Notes under the pieces: model-generated
Told to the model about the DNA's origin: nothing
Seen by the model: only the letters and a program-made list of their open reading frames with translations
The model's database searches: none
DNA from: Streptomyces sp. NBC_01463
GTDB taxonomy: Bacteria; Actinomycetota; Actinomycetes; Streptomycetales; Streptomycetaceae
Assembly (NCBI GenBank): GCA_036227345.1
Contig: CP109468.1
Coordinates: 5,704,001 to 5,768,000 of the forward strand
Length of the DNA stretch: 64,000 bases
Direction: 5' to 3'
Program-made: the position numbers and the translations under genes
In this document: in pieces, positions 32,082-40,312 of the stretch
Layout: every line of letters begins with the position of its first letter
Position numbering within the stretch: the stretch's first letter is position 1

Positions 32082-33041
32082 TCAGGCCTCGTGGTCGGTG
32101 CCGGGGATGTAACCGAGCCGCTTGTCCACGACGTTGGGCAACGGCTCGCCGGACGCCCACCGTTCGTACATCGCGACGAACTGCTCGCCCAGCCGGTCCC
32201 GCCAGCCCACCGCGTCCCCGCTCATGTGCGGCGACACGATGAGACCGGGCGCGTCCCACAGGGGACTGTCCTCGCCGAGCGGCTCCCGCTCGAAGACGTC
32301 GAGCGCCGCACCCGCGATCCACCGCTTGCGCAGCGCGTCCAGGAGGTCGTCCTCGACCACCATGGGGCCGCGTCCCACGTTGACGAACCGGGCCGACGGC
32401 TGCATCAGCCCGAAGAACCGGCTGTCGAACATCCCGTGCGTCTGCGGGGTCAGCGGCGCCGCGCAGATCACCCAGTCGGCGCGGGCGGCCAGCCGGTCCA
32501 GATCCCCGGCGCCGTGGATCGTGCGCCGGGCCGTGCGGCCCACCAGCGCCACCTCGACCCCGAGCGCCATCAGCAGTCGGGTGATCTCGCGCCCGACCGG
32601 ACCGGCGCCGAGGACCACCGCGCGGGAGCCCGCGACCCGGGCGGTCTCGCGGTGGCTCCACCGCCGGCGCCGCTGGAGCTCCAGGGTGCCGGGGAGGTCC
32701 TTGGCGAAGGCCAGCACCAGCCCCGCCACGTACTCGGCGATCGGCTGCTCGAAGATGCCCCGCGCATTGGTCACCACGGTGTCGCCGGCCACCAGCTCCG
32801 GGCAGAGCAGCCGGTCCACGCCCGCGCTCGCCGTGTGCACCCAGGCCGGCCGCGGCCCGTCACCCGGCCAGGCGGCCCGTACCGCGTCCGATGCGAAGTC
32901 CCAGACGAGCAGCGCGTCCGCCTCGGGCAGCGCCCGGGCAAGACCCGGGCCGTCCGTGTGCCGCAGGCGCACCCGCCCGGTCAGCGCGCCGAGGCGGGGT
33001 GGCGGATCGGCGTCCAGGACGAGCAGGACGGGCTCCGGCAT
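32082..33041 (-). CDS. D-2-hydroxyacid dehydrogenase (NAD-binding)
   Basis: 319 aa. The ATG at 33041 has GGAGGA upstream. A Rossmann motif (VLGAGPVGREITRLL), LVGRTARRT, CAAPLTPQTHGMFD, FVNVGRGPMVVEDDLLDAL, AALDVFEREPL and the SPHMSGDAVGW histidine place it with hydroxyacid dehydrogenases of the glyoxylate/hydroxypyruvate-reductase group. It would interconvert a 2-oxoacid and a D-2-hydroxyacid. It is divergent from the isomerase-like gene at 33252, with 210 nt between them. Confidence 0.83.
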   Translation of the reverse strand: MPEPVLLVLDADPPPRLGALTGRVRLRHTDGPGLARALPEADALLVWDFASDAVRAAWPGDGPRPAWVHTASAGVDRLLCPELVAGDTVVTNARGIFEQPIAEYVAGLVLAFAKDLPGTLELQRRRRWSHRETARVAGSRAVVLGAGPVGREITRLLMALGVEVALVGRTARRTIHGAGDLDRLAARADWVICAAPLTPQTHGMFDSRFFGLMQPSARFVNVGRGPMVVEDDLLDALRKRWIAGAALDVFEREPLGEDSPLWDAPGLIVSPHMSGDAVGWRDRLGEQFVAMYERWASGEPLPNVVDKRLGYIPGTDHEA

Positions 33042-33251
33042 GGGGGCGGTTCCTCCGCGTCGGCCGAGGTGGGCGGGGGCCCCACGCTCGCAGCCGCACC
33101 CCACCCCGTCAACAGGCCGAAGCGGTGACCGGGGCGGATGGGGGAATACTGGACAGTGAGCGGGGAAGCCGGTCAGTGCCGTCCGCCCCGCCGCGGCCGG
33201 TGCACCGCACACACGACAGGCGTTACCGCACGCAGCACAGGAAGGGTGGAC

Positions 33252-34031
33252 ATGACGACCGTCGGATTCCTCTACCCGGGCCACTTCGCGGAGGACGACT
33301 TCCCGCGGATGGAGATCCTGCTCGACAGCACCATCAGACTCGTCGTCCACCACACCGAGAGCCCCGACGACGCCTACCGGGAGGACGCCCTGCGCGAGCT
33401 GGGCGCCCCGGACCGGCTCGCCGCCGGTGTCGAGGAGCTCCAGCGCTCCGGCGCCCAGTGCGTCGTCTGGGCCTGCGACGCCGGCAGCTTCCTCTACGGG
33501 CCGCAGGGCGCCCACGACCAGGCGATGGCGCTGGCCCGGGAGACGGGCGTGCCCGCCTCCAGCACCTCCGTCGGCTTCGTCCACGCCGTACGGAGACTGG
33601 GTGCCAACCGGGTCGCGGTCGCCGCGACCTACCCCGAGGACATCGCCGCGCACTTCACCGCGTTCCTGCGGGCCACGGGCATGGAGGTGGTCGCCACCCA
33701 CGCGGCGGGCGCGGCAGGCGCCGCCGAGGTCGCGGAATGGGGGCCGGACCGGGTGAAGGAGCTGGCCGTCGCCGCGGACCGCCCCGAGGCGGAGGCCGTC
33801 CTGCTGCCGGACACGGCCCTGCACACGGTCGGCCATATCGCCGAACTGGAGGAGTTCCTCGGCAAACCCGTCCTCACCGCGAACCAGGTGGCCGTCCGGG
33901 AGGCCCTGCGGCTGGCCGACCGCCCCGCCTGGGCGCCCCGGCTTGGTGCGCTCTTCGCGGCCCGCGAACAGCCCCCGGCCCCGGTGGAGTGGGGGAGCGG
34001 ACGGTCGTACGCGCACGGGCAGCGGCCCTGA
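33252..34031 (+). CDS. Maleate isomerase/arylmalonate decarboxylase-family protein
   Basis: 259 aa Asp/Glu-racemase-superfamily fold. ATG 33252 follows GAAGGGTGGA. The first catalytic cysteine is present in VVWACDAGSF (C75). The usual second cysteine position reads LLPDTALHTVG, with aspartate where maleate isomerases carry Cys. A single-Cys arrangement is seen in arylmalonate-decarboxylase-like enzymes, so decarboxylation or a one-base racemisation is more likely than maleate isomerisation. Natural substrate unknown. Confidence 0.7.
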   Translation: MTTVGFLYPGHFAEDDFPRMEILLDSTIRLVVHHTESPDDAYREDALRELGAPDRLAAGVEELQRSGAQCVVWACDAGSFLYGPQGAHDQAMALARETGVPASSTSVGFVHAVRRLGANRVAVAATYPEDIAAHFTAFLRATGMEVVATHAAGAAGAAEVAEWGPDRVKELAVAADRPEAEAVLLPDTALHTVGHIAELEEFLGKPVLTANQVAVREALRLADRPAWAPRLGALFAAREQPPAPVEWGSGRSYAHGQRP

Positions 34032-34127
34032 GCGGGGCCAGGCCCGCGGAGTTCCGCCAGGAATAAACGGAGTCGACCTCCTGTTGTGCTGCTCCGACCA
34101 GACGAGCATCACCGGAGAGGCCAGGAC

Positions 34128-35225
34128 GTGGACGAGATTCGAGGCGACGAGATCCGTGGCAAGGCGGAGGGAACGGCACCCGTGCCCCTCTCGGTCCTTG
34201 ATCTCGTGACCGTGGGCCAGGGCCGCACCGCGACCCAGGCCCTGCGTACGGGCGTCGAGATCGCCCAGCTCGCCGAACGCCGCGGCTTCCACCGCTACTG
34301 GGTCGCCGAGCACCACTCCATGCCCGGCGTCGCCTCCTCCTCGCCGGCCGTGATCCTGGCCCACACCGCCGCCAGCACCGAGCGCATCCGGCTCGGTTCC
34401 GGCGGCGTCATGCTGCCCAACCACGCCCCGCTCGTCATCGCCGAACAGTTCGGCACCCTGGAGGCCATGGCCCCCGGCCGCATCGACCTCGGCCTCGGCC
34501 GCGCGCCCGGCACCGACGGTGCCACCGCCGCCGCCCTGCGCCGCACCGAGCGGCTGAACGAGGGCGCGGACGACTTCCCGCAGCAGCTCATGGAGCTGAC
34601 GCGCTTCCTGGACGACGACTTCCCCGACGGCCACCCCTACGCCCGCATCCACGCGGTCCCCGGACCCGTCCAGGCCACCTCCGAGGGCGGTGTCCAGTCC
34701 CCGGCCCGGCCGCCCCTGTGGCTGCTCGGCTCCTCGGGCTTCAGCGCCCGGCTGGCCGGCATGCTCGGCCTGCCCTTCGCCTTCGCCCACCACTTCTCGG
34801 CCCAGAACACCATCCCGGCCTTGGAGCTGTACCGGGAGTCCTTCAAGCCGTCCGCGGTGCTGGACGCGCCGTACGCCCTGATCGGCGTCGCCGCCCTGGC
34901 CGCCGACGACGAGCGCGAGGCCCGCCGCCAGGTGCTGACCGGCGCCCTGTCGATGCTCCGCCTGCGCTCGGGCCGCCCCGGCCTGGTCCCGACGCCCGAG
35001 GAGGCGGAGGCGTACGCCTTCAGCCCCATGGAGCGGGAGTTCGTCGACAGCTGGCTCGTCAACATCGTCCACGGCACCGCGGACGAGGTCCGCACCGGCC
35101 TGGACGACCTGGCCAAGCGCACCGGCGCCGACGAGCTGATGATCACCGCCAACGCGCACGGCGGCGAGGCCCGGCTGCGCAGCTACGGCCTCATCGCGGA
35201 CGCGTACGGCCTGCCGGGGGCCTGA
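34128..35225 (+). CDS. LLM-class flavin-dependent oxidoreductase
   Basis: 365 aa from GTG 34128. GTG 34182, with GGAGGG at 34165-34170, is an equally good or better start and would give 347 aa. Luciferase-like motifs include [47 protein letters not shown] and [14 protein letters not shown]. These match the MsnO8/YhbW group of FMN/F420-dependent monooxygenases. The roles of such singletons are rarely known. It follows the isomerase-like gene in the same direction. Confidence 0.85.
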   Translation: MDEIRGDEIRGKAEGTAPVPLSVLDLVTVGQGRTATQALRTGVEIAQLAERRGFHRYWVAEHHSMPGVASSSPAVILAHTAASTERIRLGSGGVMLPNHAPLVIAEQFGTLEAMAPGRIDLGLGRAPGTDGATAAALRRTERLNEGADDFPQQLMELTRFLDDDFPDGHPYARIHAVPGPVQATSEGGVQSPARPPLWLLGSSGFSARLAGMLGLPFAFAHHFSAQNTIPALELYRESFKPSAVLDAPYALIGVAALAADDEREARRQVLTGALSMLRLRSGRPGLVPTPEEAEAYAFSPMEREFVDSWLVNIVHGTADEVRTGLDDLAKRTGADELMITANAHGGEARLRSYGLIADAYGLPGA

Positions 35226-35239
35226 GCCGCCGCGGGCGT

Positions 35240-37111
35240 TCAGGCCTTCAGGGCCCGGGCGCCCAGCAGTTCGCCGATGCGTTCCGGGGCGACGGCGCGG
35301 GAGTAGAGCCAGCCCTGTCCGGTGTCGCAGCCGATCCGGCGCAGCCGTTCCGCCTGGCCCGCCGTCTCCACGCACTCCGCGGTGACGGTCAGGCCCAGGC
35401 GGTGGGCCAGCTGGACCATCGCCTCGACGATCGTCTCGTCGGCGGGGCTGGGATGCGTGCCGTCCTCGTAGCGGAAACCCCGCACGAAGGCGCCGTCCAG
35501 CTTCAGCACGGAGACCGGCAGCCGGCTCAGATAGGCGAGGTTGGAGTAGCCGGTGCCGAAGTCGTCGATGGCGATCCGGACGCCCATGTCGCTGAGGGAC
35601 TGCAGGGCCTGCAGCGGCCGGCCCGCCGACCCCATCACCGCGGACTCGGTCAGTTCCAGTTGCAGCAGGGCCGGGTCCAGGCCGGTCTCCGCGAGGATCT
35701 CCGCGACATCGGTGACCAGATCGGAGTCCCAGACCTGGCGGACCGCGACGTTGACGCTGATGAACAGCGGCGGCTCGGCCGGGTGGTCGAGCTGCCAGCG
35801 CCGGGCCTGCCGGCAGGCCGCCCGCAGCACCCACCGGCCGAGCTGCACGATCGAGCCGTCCTCCTCGGCGATCGCGACGAACCGATTCGGCGAGAGCATG
35901 CCGAACTGCGGGTGGTTCCAGCGCACCAGCGCCTCGACACCCCGCACGACACCGTCGGCCATGCCGACCAGCGGCTGGTACTCGATGGTGAACTCGCCGC
36001 GCTCGACCGCGGGGCGGAGATTGGACGAGAGCGCCTGGCGGGTCATCCGGTGGGCGTTGCGCTCGGGGTCGAAGAGGGTCCAGCGGGCCTTGCCGTCGGC
36101 CTTCGCCCAGTACAGCGTCGTATCGGCGGCCTGCATCAGACCGGTGGCCGAGGTACCCGCGACGGGCCGCTCCACCACCCCGATCGACGCCGAGACCGAG
36201 AGCCGCTGACCGGCCAGGTCGAAGGGCTGCTGGAGCGCGGTGAGCACGGTGCGGGCGAGATCGGTCAGCTGCTGCGTACCGGTGGACTCCTCGACCAGGA
36301 TCGCGAACTCGTCGCCGCCCAGGCGCGCCACCAGATGCGCGCCGGTGGGCCGGGGCTCGCCGTCCTGCTCGGCGCAGTCGGTCAGCCGCGCGGCGACGGC
36401 GGCCAGCAGCCGGTCGCCGATCCGGTGGCCCAGGGTGTCGTTGACCGCCTTGAAACCGTCGAGGTCGAGGTAGACGAGCCCGATCCGGCCTCGCCCGGGG
36501 ATGCTGTCGTCCTGGTACGGCGAGGTCTCCAGGACCGCCGAGAGCCGCTCGAAGAACAGCGTCCGGTTGGGCAGCCGGGTCACCGGGTCGTGCATCTGGA
36601 GATGGCGCAGCCGCTTCTGGAGCTCGCGCCGGTCACTGACGTCCGCGACGGAGAGCAGCACCTGACCGGGCGCCGCCCCGGCGGTCTGCTCCTGGGCCGA
36701 CGACATCGGCACGACGGTGATCTCCGCCCACAGCGAGCGGCCGTCGGGGTGCTTGAGCCGGCGGGTGCAGCGGAAGCGGGAGCGCCGACCGTGCAGCACC
36801 TCGCGGTACGCGTGCCAGGTGCGGCCGTCCGCCGCGAGGTCGACCAGATCGGACGCGGACTGCGCGGTCAGCGTCGCCGCGCCGACCCCGGCCAGGGCGG
36901 CCAGCGCGTCGTTGGCGGTGACGATCAGGCCCTCGTGGTCGACGACGGCCATCGGGAGCGTGGCGGCGCGGAAGGCGGCCCGGTAGTCGTACAGGTCGGA
37001 GGCGCCGGGACCGGCGGACGGCCACGAACCGTCACGTTCCGTGATCGCCGGGGGTGGGGAAGAGGGCGCTGTGCCTGCCGCGGGCCTGGGCCCTTCGGAG
37101 GTTCCGCTCAC
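35240..37111 (-). CDS. PAS-GGDEF-EAL cyclic-di-GMP turnover protein
   Basis: 623 aa. GTG 37111 is chosen over the much longer frame because GGGAG lies 6 nt before it. Domains: a roughly 45-residue Pro/Ser leader, PAS (about 40-160), GGDEF (about 175-350) with intact LGGDEFAIL, and EAL (about 360-610) with VEALVRW, ELTES, DDFGTGYSNL and AECVE. Both active sites look competent. The RxxD product-inhibition site normally just before GGDEF is missing. No membrane segment is present, so it is a cytosolic dual-function enzyme. In Streptomyces, c-di-GMP controls BldD and development. Confidence 0.9.
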   Translation of the reverse strand: MSGTSEGPRPAAGTAPSSPPPAITERDGSWPSAGPGASDLYDYRAAFRAATLPMAVVDHEGLIVTANDALAALAGVGAATLTAQSASDLVDLAADGRTWHAYREVLHGRRSRFRCTRRLKHPDGRSLWAEITVVPMSSAQEQTAGAAPGQVLLSVADVSDRRELQKRLRHLQMHDPVTRLPNRTLFFERLSAVLETSPYQDDSIPGRGRIGLVYLDLDGFKAVNDTLGHRIGDRLLAAVAARLTDCAEQDGEPRPTGAHLVARLGGDEFAILVEESTGTQQLTDLARTVLTALQQPFDLAGQRLSVSASIGVVERPVAGTSATGLMQAADTTLYWAKADGKARWTLFDPERNAHRMTRQALSSNLRPAVERGEFTIEYQPLVGMADGVVRGVEALVRWNHPQFGMLSPNRFVAIAEEDGSIVQLGRWVLRAACRQARRWQLDHPAEPPLFISVNVAVRQVWDSDLVTDVAEILAETGLDPALLQLELTESAVMGSAGRPLQALQSLSDMGVRIAIDDFGTGYSNLAYLSRLPVSVLKLDGAFVRGFRYEDGTHPSPADETIVEAMVQLAHRLGLTVTAECVETAGQAERLRRIGCDTGQGWLYSRAVAPERIGELLGARALKA

Positions 37112-37540
37112 CGTTCGCTCCCGCCGTGCAGTTCTGTCCCGGACACCTCTGGTCGGACTGGCCCGCCGCGTGGAGCGCCCGTTGTCAGGGACGGAAACCG
37201 CGCAGGAAAGCGAGGTGAAGCATAGAGGCTGGCACCTCGGCCGTTCCAGCGCCCCGACCGTTACGGGTCCCGCGTCCGCCGCCCATGGGCCATTCGCGCG
37301 GCGATCCGGTTTGCCCACGACTGATCGTTTCTGCGCGGCTCTGTTCCGTCCCGTTGTATTGGTGATCGATTGTGACTGTCCGTGAGAGCGGAGTGGGGTG
37401 CGGCGGCTGACCCGAGTGGGGCAGCTCAACAGGACGTACCTCCCGAAGCGTCACAAGGTGGTCAGGAGGTGCTGAGGATCCGGGGCCGGCCGGGATCTTC
37501 GACACCCTCCTGGAGTCCGCACCCCGCACCGGAGGTAGAA
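37112..37540. other. Divergent non-coding region between the c-di-GMP gene and the M6 protease gene
   Basis: 429 nt between divergent starts. Open frames crossing it have poor codon usage. It must hold both promoters. The A/T-rich stretch 37350-37380 (TTGTATTGGTGATCGATTGT) is the best promoter candidate. I saw no convincing BldD box. Confidence 0.4.
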
Positions 37541-38782
37541 GTGCCGCGTCAGCACGGGCCCGGAGGGGTGGAGAGACCGAGTCCGCGCGCGGTGACCGCC
37601 GGGCTGATCTCCCTTCTCGCCCTCGCCGCCACCTCCCTGGTCGCGGGCCCCGCCGTGGCCGCCACCGGCGAGGCGGCCCCCTGTGCGCTGCCCCGCACCG
37701 AGGCCCATCACTCGCTGGGCCTGGACCAGTGGAACGGCGCCTATCCGCGCCCCGACCACGCCCTCGACGCGGTCATGGTCTTCCTCTCGTTCCCCGACGC
37801 CCGCCCCGTCACCACCCCCGCCGACCTCACCGCCGACTACTTCCCCGCCACCACGCAGTTCTTCCAGCGCGCCTCCTACGGAAAGTTCACCCTGCGCCCG
37901 CACCCCCAGCGGCAGTGGATCCGGATGCCCAAGCCGTCGGTCTGGTACGGCATACAGCGCGACTGGGACGACGACCGGCGCAGCGCCTACCTGCGCGACG
38001 CGATCGACGCGGCCGACCCCGAGGTCGACTTCTCGAAGTACGACATCGTCTACCTCGTCGCCGACCCGGACGCGCCCGGCGTCGACTCCGACGCCACCAA
38101 GGTCGTCAACTTCGACCGGCCCCTGCACGCCGACGGCACGGACATCAGGCGCGTGGTCACCGTCTTCGAACAGCACCCCCCGGACCACAACGTCCTGGCC
38201 CACGAGACCGGACACGTCTTCGACCTGCCCGACCTCTACCACCGGCCGTCGGACGGCAAGGGGGACTGGGACACCTACGTCGGCGACTGGGACGTCATGG
38301 GCAGCCAGTTCGGCCTCGCCCCCGACCTCTTCGGCTGGCACAAGTGGAAGCTCGGCTGGCTGGACGACCGGCAGGTCACCTGCATCCAGAGCAGCCGGGT
38401 CGTCACCCTGGAGCCGATGGCGGCCGTACCCGTGCCCGGTGAGTCCCTCGGGACCCGGCTCGCCGTGATCAGGACCGGCGAGGGCAGCGCCGTGGCCATC
38501 GAGGCCCGCAGCGCCACCGGCAACGACGACGGGACCTGCACCGAAGGCGTGCTGCTCTACCGGATCCGCAACGAGACGCCGTCGGGCGGCGGACCGGTCG
38601 ACGTCCTCGACACCCACCCCGGCACCGACGCCTGCTGGGACCGGTCGGTCTACCCGCCGCTCGCGGACGCGCCGCTGCGGGTCGGTGAGACGTACTCCGT
38701 ACCGGGCGGACACACCACGATCGAGGTCGCCGACCGGACGCCCTCGGGTGCCTGGACGGTCCGCATCACCACGGGGACGTAG
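37541..38782 (+). CDS. Secreted M6-type zinc metalloprotease
   Basis: 413 aa. GTG 37541 has GGAGGT at 37531-37536. A signal peptide (about 1-40, Ala-rich, ending AVAA) is followed by a protease domain with HETGHVFDLPDLY, the HExxH zinc site plus downstream acidic ligand, and DWDVMGSQFG, the Met-turn of M6/immune-inhibitor-A proteases. The C-terminal third is a beta domain with Cys pairs. It probably degrades extracellular protein. A terminator lies 24 nt after the stop. Confidence 0.85.
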   Translation: MPRQHGPGGVERPSPRAVTAGLISLLALAATSLVAGPAVAATGEAAPCALPRTEAHHSLGLDQWNGAYPRPDHALDAVMVFLSFPDARPVTTPADLTADYFPATTQFFQRASYGKFTLRPHPQRQWIRMPKPSVWYGIQRDWDDDRRSAYLRDAIDAADPEVDFSKYDIVYLVADPDAPGVDSDATKVVNFDRPLHADGTDIRRVVTVFEQHPPDHNVLAHETGHVFDLPDLYHRPSDGKGDWDTYVGDWDVMGSQFGLAPDLFGWHKWKLGWLDDRQVTCIQSSRVVTLEPMAAVPVPGESLGTRLAVIRTGEGSAVAIEARSATGNDDGTCTEGVLLYRIRNETPSGGGPVDVLDTHPGTDACWDRSVYPPLADAPLRVGETYSVPGGHTTIEVADRTPSGAWTVRITTGT

Positions 38783-38805
38783 CACCGGAACCGGCCGCCG
38801 ACAAC

Positions 38806-38839
38806 GAAGAAGCCCCTCGCTCTCGCGAGGGGCTTCTTC
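38806..38839. terminator. Bidirectional terminator between M6 protease gene and tRNA-Lys copy 3
   Basis: Perfect 15-bp stem (38806-38820 with 38825-38839) and a 4-nt loop. It is flanked by A-rich and T-rich bases on either side, so it can act on both strands. Confidence 0.85.
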
Positions 38840-38845
38840 CGTCTG

Positions 38846-38919
38846 TGCGCCGCCAGGGACTCGAACCCCGGACCCGCTGATTAAGAGTCAGCTGCTCTAA
38901 CCAACTGAGCTAGCGGCGC
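38846..38919 (-). tRNA. tRNA-Lys (anticodon CTT), copy 3
   Basis: Identical 74-nt sequence to copies 1 and 2. Its first 10 nt (38910-38919) overlap the last codons of the upstream protein gene. Confidence 0.95.
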
Positions 38920-39632
38920 CTGCTGACGTCGTAGACCTTAGCACCCTGATCGGCGGGAGGAAAAATCGAAATCCGGGGCGCCGAAGCGGGCACCGAGCGG
39001 GCCACCCGGACACAGGCCCAGAGCAGGACGTCGGGCCCCGGCAGCCAGGGGTTGCGGGTGTCGGGCGCGACCAGCCAGCGCGGCCCGGAGGACGAGGGGT
39101 CGCAGGTCAGCGGCGGGACCGTCACCGCGTCCCCGGCGCCGTGACAGAGCAGCGGAGGCACCTTCGGGCCGCCGCCCTCCGCCCCCAGCGGGGCCCGCCC
39201 GGACCCGTCCCGCGGGCTGCCGCCCCACTCCTCCCAGTCGAGCAGCGAGGGCAGCCGCTGGGCGGTGCCGGGGGAGGCGAACAGCAGCATCCGGCCGCGG
39301 TGCGCGGCGACCGGGCCGGAGCCCGGACCGTCGGACCACAGGTGCTCCAGCATCCGGCGCCCGAACAGCGTCGGCACGTTCACCACGTCGAAGGCGGAAC
39401 CGCACGGCAGTACCCCGGGCGCGGAGGGACGCGACTCCCACTGGGCCAGGGTGCTGCGCGGATACGCCGCGGCCCCGGCCAGCCAGGCGGCGCCGGACGC
39501 CGTCACCTGAGCCGTCTGGTTCCCGGCCTGCTCACGCAGGAGGGCGAAGACGTCGCCGCCGCCGTCGCCGGCGTGGTGGCGGGGCCCGTCGCCGTGGTGC
39601 AGGGTCGTTTCGTCTGGCAGCCATGCGGTCAT
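38910..39632 (-). CDS. Bifunctional DNA primase/polymerase-like protein
   Basis: 240 aa from the ATG at 39632; GTG 39638 is an alternative. The body (SGAAWLAGAAAYPRSTLAQW, FDVVNVPTLFGRRMLEHLW, GRMLLFASPGTAQRLPSLLDWEEWG, WLVAPDTRNPWLPGPDVLLWACVR) resembles the N-terminal prim-pol-like proteins annotated across Streptomyces. The acidic metal motif is not obvious, so activity is uncertain. The gene runs straight into the tRNA: the coding end VYDVSRRR-stop uses bases of the tRNA acceptor stem, so message and tRNA precursor must share a transcript or overlap. Confidence 0.6.
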   Translation of the reverse strand: MTAWLPDETTLHHGDGPRHHAGDGGGDVFALLREQAGNQTAQVTASGAAWLAGAAAYPRSTLAQWESRPSAPGVLPCGSAFDVVNVPTLFGRRMLEHLWSDGPGSGPVAAHRGRMLLFASPGTAQRLPSLLDWEEWGGSPRDGSGRAPLGAEGGGPKVPPLLCHGAGDAVTVPPLTCDPSSSGPRWLVAPDTRNPWLPGPDVLLWACVRVARSVPASAPRISIFPPADQGAKVYDVSRRR

Positions 39633-39847
39633 ACGCACAGGTCTACCCGGAGTGATCAACCGGATTCCGAGAGTTGCCGGAAATCGGGACAGGGTGGGGT
39701 GCAGGGGAGTATCTTGCGCGCCTGGCATATGCCAACGGTTGTACCCGGAGTCATCGCCGGAGCCCGTCCGTACGGCGGGCAGCGGGCGCCGGACGGCCGG
39801 CGGCCGGGCAGCTCGTACCGGAGGGCGCCCAGGCCGCCGCCCCGGTG

Positions 39848-40189
39848 TCAGGGCCTGGGCTCGTCCAGCAGGCTGCGGCCGAACTCGACCATCTTCACCG
39901 CGTAGTCCTCGGTCCACTCCGCCCGCCGCGCGATGTCCGCGGTCGTCAGCCGGTCGAACCGGCGCGGATCCGCCAGCTGTGCCGCCGCGATCGCCTGGAA
40001 CTCGACCGCCCGGTCCGTCGCGGCGCGGAAGGCCAGCGTCAGCTCGGTGGCCCGGCTCAGCAGCTCCTTCGGATCGTCCATCGACTCCAGGTCGAAGAAG
40101 TGCTCAGGATCGGCGACCGCCGCCGACGGCTCGAAGAGCAGGGGTGCGGGGCGCAGCCGCTGCTGCTCGTTCCGCTCGGGTTGTGCCAT
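39848..40189 (-). CDS. Conserved small actinobacterial protein of unknown function
   Basis: 113 aa. ATG 40189 lies behind GGAGGAGGAA; the longer frame upstream has no ribosome site. It is soluble, acidic and mostly helical, with a repeated Ala/Arg/Glu pattern (SMDDPKELLSRATELTLAFRAATDRAVEFQAIAAAQL) and no Cys or membrane segment. I do not recognise a named domain. It lies 123 nt downstream of the helicase gene on the same strand and might be transcribed with it. The 215-nt spacer after it (39633-39847) holds the TGGCATATGCCA palindrome and no gene. Confidence 0.6.
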   Translation of the reverse strand: MAQPERNEQQRLRPAPLLFEPSAAVADPEHFFDLESMDDPKELLSRATELTLAFRAATDRAVEFQAIAAAQLADPRRFDRLTTADIARRAEWTEDYAVKMVEFGRSLLDEPRP

Positions 40190-40312
40190 GTGGTTCTTCC
40201 TCCTCCGGTGGGCCCGACGGCCACCCTCCATTGTCCAGCCCTCCGCAAGGGCGCTTCCGGGAGCGTGCACCGGGCCTTCGGCCATCCGCCGTGCCCCCGT
40301 GCGCCCCCGACC

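Noticed and set aside
32082..35834. A single 1250-codon minus-strand open frame
   Set aside because: Only its last 319 codons (32082-33041) form a recognisable protein. The rest is antisense to the isomerase-like and LLM genes, as expected in G/C-rich DNA with few stops.
37112..37429. Upstream extension of the GGDEF-EAL protein
   Set aside because: The extra 106 residues are low-complexity and cross the divergent promoter region. GTG 37111 has a proper ribosome site.
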